A DNA stretch of 37,425 bases from Gemmatimonadales bacterium. GTDB taxonomy: Bacteria; Gemmatimonadota; Gemmatimonadetes; Longimicrobiales; Gaopeijiaceae. Below, piece after piece: positions 23,612-31,482 of this stretch; within the stretch, counting starts at the first letter, position 1, and each line of letters opens with the position of its first letter. The position numbers were made by a program, and so were the translations under genes. The DNA lies in assembly GCA_007692605.1 (NCBI GenBank), contig REBS01000107.1, positions 1 through 37,425 on the forward strand, written 5' to 3'. The notes beneath the pieces were generated by a model. It ran no database searches, was not told the origin of the DNA, and saw only the letters and a list, made by a program, of their open reading frames with translations.

Positions 23612-25003
23612 TCAGTCGCCCAGCTCGAGTGGCTCCGCGGCGGACCAGGGGTCCAGGCCGAGGGGGCGGCCGTCCTCGGCCACCTCGATCGGGACCTGAA
23701 GCCGCTCGTCGAGACGCTGACGGAAGCGCTCTAGGGCCTGCGGTTCTCCGTGCACCAGGGAAACGCCCAACGGCGGGATCGGGGCCGAGCGGAGCCAGGC
23801 CTCCAGCTCGTCGCGGTCTCCGTGCCCGGAGAACGCGTCGAACAACTCCACCCGGCAACGCAACTCGAGCCACTGCCCATGCACCCGGATTCGGCGGTCC
23901 CCCTCGAGGAGCCGGCGGCCGCGCGTCCCCTCGGCCTGATACCCCGCCAGGACCAGGGTCGTGGTGGCCTGCTGCCCAAAGGCCTCGAGATGGTGCAGGA
24001 TCCGCCCCCCGGTCAGCATCCCGGCACCCGCCAGGATGATCTTGGGCTCGTTCCGGCGATTCAGCGCGCGGGACTCGTCGGTGGTGGTCACCGGCTGGAC
24101 CGCCTCGAGTGCGGCGGCCAGCTCCTCTCGCGAAGGCCGGAGTTCGTCGGCGTGCTCCAGGTGGACCCCGCTGGCCTCGTTCGCCATGGGGGAATTCAGG
24201 TACATCGGCACATCGGGGATGCCGCCCCGCTCCCTCAACCGGTACAGGGCGAGCGCCAGCGTCTGGGCGCGCCCCACCGCGAAGGTTGGAATCAGGATCG
24301 TGCCGCCGCGCCCGAGACCGGCGTTCACGACCTCGGCCAGCGTCTGGAGGGTCTGGGATCGATCGTGGCTCCGGTCTCCGTACGTACCCTCCAGAACCAC
24401 GCGGTCCGCCTCGGGCCGTTGCGCCGGCGCCGGAAGCAGCAGATCCCCGACCCGGCCCACATCGCCGGAGAAGAGCACGGTGCCCTCATCGTCGGCCAGG
24501 TGCACCGCGGCCGCCCCGAGCAGGTGGCCGACCCGATGCAGCGACACCCGAACGCCCTTCACTTCGCGCGGGGAGTCGAAGTCCAGCCTGCGCAGAAGGG
24601 GGAGGGTGCGTTCAACATCGTCCTGCGTGAACAGGGGCCGGGGGCTCGCATGCCGGGAGTACCCCTTGCGCCCCGCATGGCGGGCATCCTCCTCCTGCAG
24701 ACGAGCGGCGTCGAACAGGAGGATGGGCAGAAGGTCGCGGGTCGGAGGCGACATCCAGATATCGCCCTTGAAGCCCTCGCGGACCAGCACCGGAAGGAAG
24801 CCGGAGTGATCCAGATGCGCGTGGGTCAGGACGATCGCGTCCAGCGCCGAGGGAGGCACCGGAAAGGGTCGCCAGTTGCGCAGACGCAGGGGTTTGACGC
24901 CCTGGAACAGTCCCGCGTCGACAAGCAGTTTCCGACGGCCCGACTGGACGAGGAAGCGGGATCCGGTGACCGTACCGGCCGCTCCGAATGGAGTAATCTT
25001 CAT
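23612..25003 (-). CDS. Metallo-beta-lactamase/beta-CASP protein (YSH1-type RNase family)
   Basis: A 463-residue zinc-dependent nuclease-family protein, probably an RNA exo- or endonuclease. It carries the HAHLDH zinc motif (61-66), further ligands H160 (RVGHLLGA) and D181 (FSGDVGR), and the beta-CASP motifs A (E205 in LEGTYGD), B (H394 in SGHGDRDEL) and C (H418 in VHGEP). The segment GYQAEGTRGRRLLEG is characteristic of the bacterial YSH1-like branch. No KH domain is present, so it is not of the archaeal CPSF type. It stands alone and converges with the 5'-nucleotidase gene across 65 GC-rich bases. The ATG at 25003 fits the fold start (MKITPFGAAGTVTGS), although the Shine-Dalgarno is poorly spaced. 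Confidence 0.92.
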   Translation of the reverse strand: MKITPFGAAGTVTGSRFLVQSGRRKLLVDAGLFQGVKPLRLRNWRPFPVPPSALDAIVLTHAHLDHSGFLPVLVREGFKGDIWMSPPTRDLLPILLFDAARLQEEDARHAGRKGYSRHASPRPLFTQDDVERTLPLLRRLDFDSPREVKGVRVSLHRVGHLLGAAAVHLADDEGTVLFSGDVGRVGDLLLPAPAQRPEADRVVLEGTYGDRSHDRSQTLQTLAEVVNAGLGRGGTILIPTFAVGRAQTLALALYRLRERGGIPDVPMYLNSPMANEASGVHLEHADELRPSREELAAALEAVQPVTTTDESRALNRRNEPKIILAGAGMLTGGRILHHLEAFGQQATTTLVLAGYQAEGTRGRRLLEGDRRIRVHGQWLELRCRVELFDAFSGHGDRDELEAWLRSAPIPPLGVSLVHGEPQALERFRQRLDERLQVPIEVAEDGRPLGLDPWSAAEPLELGD

Positions 25004-25132
25004 GCCTCAAGCTGTCGACCGGACGCGGTGGACACAAGCGATGCGACCGGAGGCCCGCTCCACGCGGCCCCCGCTCCGCCGCCCGTGACGGTCGCACCCG
25101 GGCACCCCCGTGGCCCCCGTCCCCCTCGCGCT

Positions 25133-25138
25133 TATAGA
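25133..25138 (+). promoter_or_regulatory. Possible -10 element of the flavoprotein gene
   Basis: TATAGA interrupts otherwise very GC-rich DNA 17 bases before the proposed ATG at 25155. If real, transcripts would start at about 25145 with a leader of about ten bases. No -35 match was found. Confidence 0.35.
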
Positions 25139-25154
25139 TTGCACATGATCGGAG

Positions 25155-26555
25155 ATGCTTCTGGATCCATTTCGCCCCATGCCTCCTGTGATTCGTTCCT
25201 CCCTCGACTCGGACTCACTCCCTGTCGCCGTCGTCGGCTCCGGGCCCGTGGGACTCACCGCGGCCGCCCACCTGCATGCGCGGGGCCTCCCCTTCATGGT
25301 CCTCGAGGCCGGCCCCGAGCCCGCCTGGGGCATCGCCGGCTGGGGGCATGTCCGGCTGTTCTCTCCCTGGCGCTTTCTGTTCGATCCGGTCGTCCGGGAG
25401 CTTCTGGAAGCCGCCGGGTGGGAGGCTCCCGACGGCGACGAGCTCCCGACCGGAAATGAGCTGCGCCAACGCTACCTCCTGCCCCTGGCCCGGCACCCGG
25501 CGCTCGCCCCGCACATCCGCACCGGAGTTCGCGTCGAATCGATCGTGCGAGCCGGGTCGGCTTCGACCGGGGCAGCTTCGACCGCAGCATCTTCGACCGG
25601 GGCAGTTCGGAGCGGACCCGAGGCTCGAGCTGCCAAGCCCTTCGAAGTGCGTCTCGACAGCATACGCGCCGTGCACGCCCGCGCGGTCCTCGACGCTTCG
25701 GGCACCGTGGGCTCCCCCGCCCCGCTCGGTACCGACGGCACCCCGGCGCCGGGCGAGGCCCAGCTCGGCGCCCGGGCTCACACGGGAATCCCGGTGGACC
25801 CGGGCGCATTTCTCGGGCTTCGCACCCTCGTCGTGGGGTCCGGACACACCGCGATGGGGGCGATCCTGGCCCTCCTGCGCGAGGGGGTCCCCACGGTCGC
25901 CTGGGGAATTCGCGGGGCCGACCCCTATCGCTACCTGGGCGGGGGGGCCAACGACCAGCTTCCGGCGCGCGGCGCGATCGGCACCCGGGTGCGCGAAGCG
26001 ATGGAGGGGGGGCGCGTCCGCGTCCTGGCCGGCCTCGCCATCGAGCGCTTCGAGGTGGATCCGAACGAAGGACCGGTGCAGGTGATCGGTCGATGGGACA
26101 CAGGCCCGCCCTCGCATCGGGAAGACGTGGCCGCCGGGACCGACGGACCGAATCCCGCCAGCGCCCACCGGCTCGAGGTCGACCGGGTGATCGCGGCGAC
26201 CGGGTACCGTCCGAATCCGACGCTCACCGCGGGGCTGAGGCTGGCCCTCGACCCCGTGCTCGAGGCCCCCGTCGAACTCGCCCCGATGATCGACCCCCGC
26301 AAGCATTCCTGCGGAACGGTCCCCCGACACGGGGTCTCGGTCCTCACCCACCCCGACGAGCCGGGCTACTACACGGTGGGCATGAAAAGCTATGGACGTG
26401 CCCCCACCTTCCTGATGAAGACGGGCTACGAGCAGGTGCGCTCGGTGGTGGCCCGGCTGGCGGGCGATGAGGAAGCGGCGACCACGATCCAGATGGAGCT
26501 GCCCTCGACCGGGGTGTGCCGAACCGACTTCGTCGAGTCGGAGCCCTGCTGCTGA
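25155..26555 (+). CDS. FAD/NAD(P)-binding flavoprotein with cysteine-rich C-terminus
   Basis: A 466-residue two-dinucleotide-domain flavoprotein of the flavin monooxygenase/thioredoxin-reductase superfamily. The FAD Rossmann motif is VVGSGPVGLTAA (26-37); the NADPH motif is VVGSGHTAMGA (226-236). The late ATGYRPNPTL motif matches this superfamily. There is no CxxC in the NADPH domain, so it is not a thioredoxin reductase. The extreme C-terminus reads GVCRTDFVESEPCC, ending in adjacent cysteines 465-466, with Cys455 ten residues before. This resembles flavoproteins found beside arsenic genes in actinobacteria (ArsO-like), but no ars gene is present here. An Ala/Ser/Thr-rich insert at about 134-152 is encoded by a 15-bp tandem repeat. 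The start is ATG 25155 or 25179. The substrate is unknown. Confidence 0.82.
   Translation: MLLDPFRPMPPVIRSSLDSDSLPVAVVGSGPVGLTAAAHLHARGLPFMVLEAGPEPAWGIAGWGHVRLFSPWRFLFDPVVRELLEAAGWEAPDGDELPTGNELRQRYLLPLARHPALAPHIRTGVRVESIVRAGSASTGAASTAASSTGAVRSGPEARAAKPFEVRLDSIRAVHARAVLDASGTVGSPAPLGTDGTPAPGEAQLGARAHTGIPVDPGAFLGLRTLVVGSGHTAMGAILALLREGVPTVAWGIRGADPYRYLGGGANDQLPARGAIGTRVREAMEGGRVRVLAGLAIERFEVDPNEGPVQVIGRWDTGPPSHREDVAAGTDGPNPASAHRLEVDRVIAATGYRPNPTLTAGLRLALDPVLEAPVELAPMIDPRKHSCGTVPRHGVSVLTHPDEPGYYTVGMKSYGRAPTFLMKTGYEQVRSVVARLAGDEEAATTIQMELPSTGVCRTDFVESEPCC
25561..25605. repeat. Three 15-bp tandem repeats in the flavoprotein gene
   Basis: CTTCGACCGGGGCAG is repeated three times (the middle copy has three changes), adding an Ala/Ser/Thr-rich linker without breaking the frame. 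Confidence 0.8.
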
Positions 26556-26655
26556 TCGGTTGCGAGGGACCGGGCTTCAAGACCGTCGCACCGTGCTTCC
26601 AGCACGGCCAGAGACGGCGGCACCGGTCCGGAAGTGGGACGCAGGCCCGGCGAAT

Positions 26656-27525
26656 TCAGCGCCCGATCAGAAGGCTCACGGTCACGAAGACCGCGGCGGT
26701 GACCATGCGCCTGAAGCTGAAGGGCTCCTCGCCCTCCTGAGCCGAGGGGTCGATGCTCCACACGATGATGGCCCCGCACCCACTCGTGCTGTACTCGAGG
26801 GGCGTGGCGGACCCGCGATAGATCTCGACCCCCTCGATCTCGTGCGCGCCGATCAGCTCGTCGATCCGGACCTGATGACCCAGGTTGATCCCGTCGATGA
26901 TGACGTCGGGCAGGCAGTTGTTGCGGAAGGTGACGTACGGACGATTCTGCGCTCCGGCGCTCACCATGCTCACCCCCGCGACCGTTCGAAAGACGTCGGT
27001 GACGCGCGTGGTGGAGCGCTGTTCCAGCTCCTGGCGCGTGAAGGTCCGGCCCAACCCCCGCTCCCGGCGCTCGTAAAAGCCGGCGTTCGCCAACCACTGG
27101 CTCCGGACCCCCCGCACCATCACCGGCTCGAGCTCCATGGCTTCGGGCACGAGCTGTATGGAGAGATCCATCGGAGACGCACCCGAGATCTCCACCTCCT
27201 CGGTGAATTCCCGATACCCTAGCGCGGTGATCACCACGCGGTAGCGTGCCGCGGTCAGCGGCTGGGTGCGAAAGCCCCCGGCCGGGTCGGTGAGCAGCTC
27301 GGCATCCGGCGGCTGCGCGGCGGCCACCTCGACGGGGAGATCCTCGAGAATCCGGTAGAACCGAATTCGCGCCTGGGAGACGGGCGCGCCCTGCTGCAGG
27401 TCGACGATCGAACCCACGACCACGATCCCGGACTGCTGCTGCTGTTGAGCGGACAGAGCGTCGGCCGCAACCACTCCGGCCAGCACCAGACCGATCGTCC
27501 ACAGCCCGGCGCCGCGAGACATCAT
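26656..27525 (-). CDS. Barrel-less TonB plug-domain protein with carboxypeptidase-like domain
   Basis: A 289-residue exported protein. A signal peptide ends near DALSAQ. A carboxypeptidase-regulatory-like beta domain follows (SIVDLQQGAPVSQARIRFYR, then YRVVITALGYREF). Next comes a region typical of Gemmatimonadota-type relatives (GFYERRERGLGRTFTRQELE) and a TonB plug domain (VTDVFRTVAGVSM, PDVIIDGINLG, IEGVEIYRG). The 22-strand barrel of a real receptor is absent. The protein instead ends soon after in a hydrophobic stretch (MVTAAVFVTVSLLIG), a possible membrane anchor. Two cysteines (NNCLPD and SGCGAI) may pair. It could be an accessory or decoy partner for TonB receptors, or a binding protein. 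ATG 27525 has GGAG nine bases upstream; ATG 27531 is closer to it. A notable promoter lies upstream. Confidence 0.8.
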   Translation of the reverse strand: MMSRGAGLWTIGLVLAGVVAADALSAQQQQQSGIVVVGSIVDLQQGAPVSQARIRFYRILEDLPVEVAAAQPPDAELLTDPAGGFRTQPLTAARYRVVITALGYREFTEEVEISGASPMDLSIQLVPEAMELEPVMVRGVRSQWLANAGFYERRERGLGRTFTRQELEQRSTTRVTDVFRTVAGVSMVSAGAQNRPYVTFRNNCLPDVIIDGINLGHQVRIDELIGAHEIEGVEIYRGSATPLEYSTSGCGAIIVWSIDPSAQEGEEPFSFRRMVTAAVFVTVSLLIGR

Positions 27526-27614
27526 TCTCATTTTCTCCGGCCTCCCGCCCGAAGCGGCCACCCCGCCAAACCGGTCGATTTCGCACCTGGTCGCCGTACA
27601 TGCACCTGCAGCTA

Positions 27615-27645
27615 TTTAAAACCCTTTCGATTTCGAAAGGTTCAA
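27615..27645 (-). promoter_or_regulatory. Promoter with palindromic 19-bp spacer upstream of the plug-protein gene
   Basis: On the minus strand TTGAAC (27640-27645) and TTTAAA (27615-27620) are 19 bases apart. The spacer holds most of the inverted repeat CCTTTCGA-AA-TCGAAAGG. A 19-bp spacer with a central palindrome is the layout used by MerR-family regulators. The same palindrome followed by GTTTT could alternatively be the intrinsic terminator of the LolA-like gene upstream. Both readings fit its position, about 60-80 bases past that stop. Confidence 0.5.
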
Positions 27646-27700
27646 TCCGGGGAGGCCGGGCCCGACGCCCCGACGAGTTCGGGAGCGCCACCCCCGGAGA

Positions 27701-28630
27701 TCAGCGGGTCACGCGCACATTCCGCATCTCCAGTTCGATCTCCATCACTCCGTCTTCGAGCATCCGGGTGAACTGCTCCATCTGCCCCTGCAGCCCGGCC
27801 AGCATGTCGCCCATCTCTCCCTCGGGCAGGCCCCCGGCGGGGATCGACCCCTGGAGCTGGTCGAGCTGGGCACGGAGCATCGTCCGCTCCTCGTCGGTCA
27901 TGCTGAAGCGCGCCGCATCGGTCTCGACCCGGGTCACGGCCGGGTACCGGTAGCCGGACTCCTCGCGGTAGTCCTCGCTCACCATGATCATCGAGAGCGG
28001 CTCCCGCTCACCCTCGTGCAGCACCTCGCCGACCCATTCCATGCGGAGCATGTCGAAGGTCTCGACATCCAGGTAGAGCCCGCCCTCGCCCTCCAGAAAC
28101 TCCACGGCGGCCTCACCCATCATCTCCGTCGCCATTCCCGAGGGATCGGGATCGGTAAAGGAAAGGTGGTGCGCGGTCCGGCCGTTCAGCTGGACCTCGC
28201 CCACGTAACGATACATCCCGACCAGGTCCTCGATCGGAGTCTCGAAGATCCCCGCGCCCCCGGGGAAGTCGGCCTGCGAGGGATCGATCTCCATGCCCAT
28301 GACGGTGACCGACACCGGGCGCAGGCGAGGGGGCTCGCCGGGATCCTCGACCACCTCCATCCGCATCCGGGCGGGCATCCCCATCTGCAGGACCTCCATC
28401 TCGATCGACTGGATCCCGACCAGGGAGCCGTGATACCGCTCCAGCGCCTCGCCCAGGACCGTGTTCGCCCGGGCCTCGGCGTCGGCCTGCCCCTCGAGCG
28501 CGACGGGCCCGGCCAAAAGGGTGACCAGGAGGGCGAGCAGGGGCAGCATCGCGAGCGGGGGCGTCGACCGTGCGAAGGGGGACGCGGGAGAGGGGGGCGC
28601 TGGAGCCGAACCAGGATGGGTGCGATGCAT
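27701..28630 (-). CDS. Secreted LolA-like/outer-membrane lipoprotein-sorting-type protein
   Basis: A 309-residue exported protein of unknown role. A long, proline-rich N-terminus precedes a signal helix (LPLLALLVTLLAGPVALEGQ). The mature part begins like LolA/LppX-type proteins (RANTVLGEALERYHGSLVGIQSIEMEVL). It continues with predicted beta strands holding many Met and Glu residues (GMYRYVGEVQLNGRTAHHLSF and LYLDVETFDMLRMEW). This half-barrel fold usually binds lipids or lipoproteins. A late acidic helical region includes DQLQGSIPAGGLPEGEMGD. AGAGG six bases before the ATG at 28630 fixes the start; the frame continues open to 29944 but that part is not coding. Fold assignment is by pattern only. 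Confidence 0.78.
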   Translation of the reverse strand: MHRTHPGSAPAPPSPASPFARSTPPLAMLPLLALLVTLLAGPVALEGQADAEARANTVLGEALERYHGSLVGIQSIEMEVLQMGMPARMRMEVVEDPGEPPRLRPVSVTVMGMEIDPSQADFPGGAGIFETPIEDLVGMYRYVGEVQLNGRTAHHLSFTDPDPSGMATEMMGEAAVEFLEGEGGLYLDVETFDMLRMEWVGEVLHEGEREPLSMIMVSEDYREESGYRYPAVTRVETDAARFSMTDEERTMLRAQLDQLQGSIPAGGLPEGEMGDMLAGLQGQMEQFTRMLEDGVMEIELEMRNVRVTR

Positions 28631-28788
28631 GACGACCTCTGAGATCGTGAACAATGATGCCGCTCGAATGGATTCCCCTGCTCTACTCCCCCACGACCCG
28701 AGGGGGTCCATACCGGCCCGGTGCGGACCCGTGAGCGGGGCGCCCGGGTGACCCCGGCGATCGGCGCCACGGGGCGTCGGACGGCCTC

Positions 28789-29640
28789 TCAGCGCCGGAG
28801 CCCTCGTTCGCGCTGCACCACCTCGCCCAGCGAGATGTGCTCGAAGCCCACGCCCCCCTCGCCGGTCATGGCGTAGCGATAGACGGCCGCCTGGTAGATC
28901 CCCTGGATCGAGCTCGCCACCAGCGCGAATAGGATCCAGGCCAGCGCGATCACCACGTAGGTCGGGATGAGCGAGAGGGGGTCGAGCGCCGAGATCCCGG
29001 CCACGAAGCCCACCGAAAGCAGCGCCAGCAGCCCCCCGGCCAGCCCGAACACCAGCCCCATCCCGACCTTGCCGGCCACCTGCTCGCCCCAGCTCTTCTT
29101 CAGGAGCGCCGCACTCTCGTACACGGCTTCGATCGGGCCCACGCTGCGGGTCACGAGGACCGGAACCACCAGGAAGGTGGCCAGGCTCCACCCGATCCCG
29201 AGGGAGCCCCCGAAAAGCCTCCCCAGGATCCCGCTCTTGCGGGCGATCGAGTTCAGGATCACGCCCACCGTGGCCGAGATCGCCGCGTACCCCAGGATCG
29301 GCACCGCATGGTCCGATGCGATCAGGAGCCCGTCGCGCAGCGTCGGCCGACCGCCCCCCAGATGCACCAGCGCCGCCCCCACGAGCGCGGCGTTGAAGTA
29401 GAAGACCACGAAGTACTGGACGAGGTAGTAGAAGAAGGCGAAGACGAAGTGCCACATGGTGTTCTCGGCGAACGCGGAGTCCGGACCGACGAAGAACCAG
29501 AGGGGAAAGACGAAGCTCAGGATCACCCCGATCGAGGCAATCCCCGACAGGAGCGGAAAGAGGAGAAGCGCCCGATCGCGGTTGAGCACCGAGGCGCTGG
29601 CCTTCGCGAGGGCCCAGCTGTTGGACAGGGTGTTCTGCAT
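28789..29640 (-). CDS. Multi-pass membrane protein, DUF6159-like
   Basis: A 283-residue inner-membrane protein with about six hydrophobic segments (about 25-50, 64-90, 113-130, 148-165, 193-215 and 222-245). The start NTLSNSWALAKASASVLNRDRALLLFPLLSG and the later ARKSGILGRLFGGSLGIGWSLATF match the pattern I associate with DUF6159. Its function is unknown. GAGGAG six bases upstream supports the ATG. It is divergent from the M28 peptidase gene across 140 bases, and 158 bases separate it from the LolA-like gene downstream. Confidence 0.82.
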   Translation of the reverse strand: MQNTLSNSWALAKASASVLNRDRALLLFPLLSGIASIGVILSFVFPLWFFVGPDSAFAENTMWHFVFAFFYYLVQYFVVFYFNAALVGAALVHLGGGRPTLRDGLLIASDHAVPILGYAAISATVGVILNSIARKSGILGRLFGGSLGIGWSLATFLVVPVLVTRSVGPIEAVYESAALLKKSWGEQVAGKVGMGLVFGLAGGLLALLSVGFVAGISALDPLSLIPTYVVIALAWILFALVASSIQGIYQAAVYRYAMTGEGGVGFEHISLGEVVQRERGLRR

Positions 29641-29780
29641 GATCGGCTCCTCGGTGCAGGATGGCTCGGCCAGGGGTGGCTCGGTGAAGCGTCCGGGGCC
29701 TCACCCTTCCCTTACGGCCCTCGTTTTCGCAATCTTCAGGCGTCGTATGCGTCTCCCCCGGACACCCATGGAGGACACCC

Positions 29781-31367
29781 GTGACCCCTCGCGACTCCGC
29801 GCACCCACTCCGCCGCGCCCTTCTGCCGGCCTTCTTCCTGGCGGCGATTCTGGCCGTCATGATCCTGATCGTCCCGTCACCGGACGAGGCCCGGAGCGCC
29901 CCGTCGCTGACCGTCGACCCGGATGATCCCGCCTCGATCATCACCGAGGAGACCGTCTACAACCGCCTCTACTTCCTGGCCTCCGACGGGCTGCGGGGGC
30001 GCGACACCCCCAGCCCCGGCCTCGACGCGGCCGCCGCGTGGCTGGTCAGCGAGCACCGCACGATGGGGCTCGAGCCGGCCGGCGAGGACGGCGGATTCTA
30101 CCAGCGGTGGCCCTACCGTCAGATCGCGCCCGATGTCGAGAACGCCACCGTGGCCCTGACCGGTCCTGGCGGGAGCACCCCCGTACTCTTCGGAGAGAAC
30201 GGTTCGCTGCGCGGCGCCTCGGACACGCCCCTCGACGGCGACCTCGTCTTCGTGGGTGATCCCTGGGCCTCGGCCCCCGAGGCCGGCTCGATGGAGGGCC
30301 AGGTCGTGGTCGTGCACCTTCCGGGCGAAATCACCCAGCCCTGGCGGCAGCGTGCAAACCAGGTGGCCAACTGGGCACAGGAGGCCGGGGCTTCGGCCTC
30401 GGTCGTGCTCGTCGATCCCGCCATGGACGCCGGCACCCTCGAGGAGTTCTCGCAGCTCGTGGCGAATCCGACCTGGCGGATGGGGATGGACTACCTGCCG
30501 GCCCAGGTCTTCCTGACCCCCGCCGCGGCGGCGACCGCCGTGCCCGAGATCGACGCGCTCCTCGCCCGGGCCGGCGAGGACGTGCAGGTCCCGATCGAGG
30601 GCGCGCGCCTGGAAGGCTCCCTGCCCCCCGACATCCGGGTGGATGGACGCCCGGCGAACGTGATCGCGATGATCCGGGGAAGCGACCCCGAGCTGCGCGA
30701 CGAGTACGTGGTGCTCTCGGCGCACTACGACCACGTCGGGGTGGGAACCCCGATGAATGGGGACTCGATCTACAACGGCGCCGACGACAACGGCTCCGGC
30801 ACGGTGGCGCTCCTCGAGGCGGCCCGCGCGATCAGCGCGATGCCCGAAGCACCCCGCCGCTCGGTCCTCTTCGTGCACGTGAGCGGCGAAGAGAAGGGGC
30901 TGCTGGGCTCGTCGTGGTTCGTGGACCATCCCACGGTACCCGAAGAGTCGATGATCGCGAACATCAACGCCGACATGGTCGGGGGCGACCATCACCAGGA
31001 CAGCCTGATCGTGATCGGGAAGACCTACTCCACCCTGGGGCCGCTGGTGGACCGGGTGAACGAGGGGCTTCCCGAGCTGAACCTGATCACCTCGGACGAC
31101 CTGTGGCCCGAGCAGCGCTTCTTCTTCCGATCCGACCAGTTCCACTTCATGCGCAAGGAGATCCCCTCGCTCTTCTTCTTCACCGGGGTGCACGACTGCT
31201 ATCACCGCCCCTGTGACACCGTCGACTGGGTGAGCCACGACAAGATCGCGCGCGTCGCCCGACTCCTGACGCACAGCGTGCTCGAGATCGCGAACGCCGA
31301 CGAGCGCCCGGAGTGGGATCCCGCCGGGCTGGCCGAGGTGCGCGAACTGACCGGCGGCGGGCGCTGA
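29781..31367 (+). CDS. Secreted M28-family zinc aminopeptidase
   Basis: A 528-residue exported metallopeptidase that would trim N-terminal residues from peptides outside the cytoplasm. The start is GTG, with GGAGGA five bases upstream. A hydrophobic signal or anchor lies at about 11-32. A PA-like domain is inserted at about 125-280. The two-zinc site is complete: SAHYDHVG (H315), YNGADDNGSGT (Asp335), VSGEEKGLLGS (Glu370/371), NINADMVGG (D398) and CYHRPCDTVDWV (H475). It is a single gene; it converges on addA across 115 bases with no clear terminator. Confidence 0.93.
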   Translation: MTPRDSAHPLRRALLPAFFLAAILAVMILIVPSPDEARSAPSLTVDPDDPASIITEETVYNRLYFLASDGLRGRDTPSPGLDAAAAWLVSEHRTMGLEPAGEDGGFYQRWPYRQIAPDVENATVALTGPGGSTPVLFGENGSLRGASDTPLDGDLVFVGDPWASAPEAGSMEGQVVVVHLPGEITQPWRQRANQVANWAQEAGASASVVLVDPAMDAGTLEEFSQLVANPTWRMGMDYLPAQVFLTPAAAATAVPEIDALLARAGEDVQVPIEGARLEGSLPPDIRVDGRPANVIAMIRGSDPELRDEYVVLSAHYDHVGVGTPMNGDSIYNGADDNGSGTVALLEAARAISAMPEAPRRSVLFVHVSGEEKGLLGSSWFVDHPTVPEESMIANINADMVGGDHHQDSLIVIGKTYSTLGPLVDRVNEGLPELNLITSDDLWPEQRFFFRSDQFHFMRKEIPSLFFFTGVHDCYHRPCDTVDWVSHDKIARVARLLTHSVLEIANADERPEWDPAGLAEVRELTGGGR

Positions 31368-31482
31368 CCGGGGGCCACTGACCGAGCGCCACGGCCGCGC
31401 GCACCGCATGCACTGAGCGCACCGCGGGCCAAGACCGGGCGCCGCCGACCGACGGTTCGTGGTCGCGGGTGGGGGAGCGGGG

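Noticed and set aside
27701-29944. Single 747-codon reading of the LolA-like gene
   Set aside because: The upstream part is antisense or frame-shifted sequence over the DUF6159-like gene. A good ribosome site marks the ATG at 28630.
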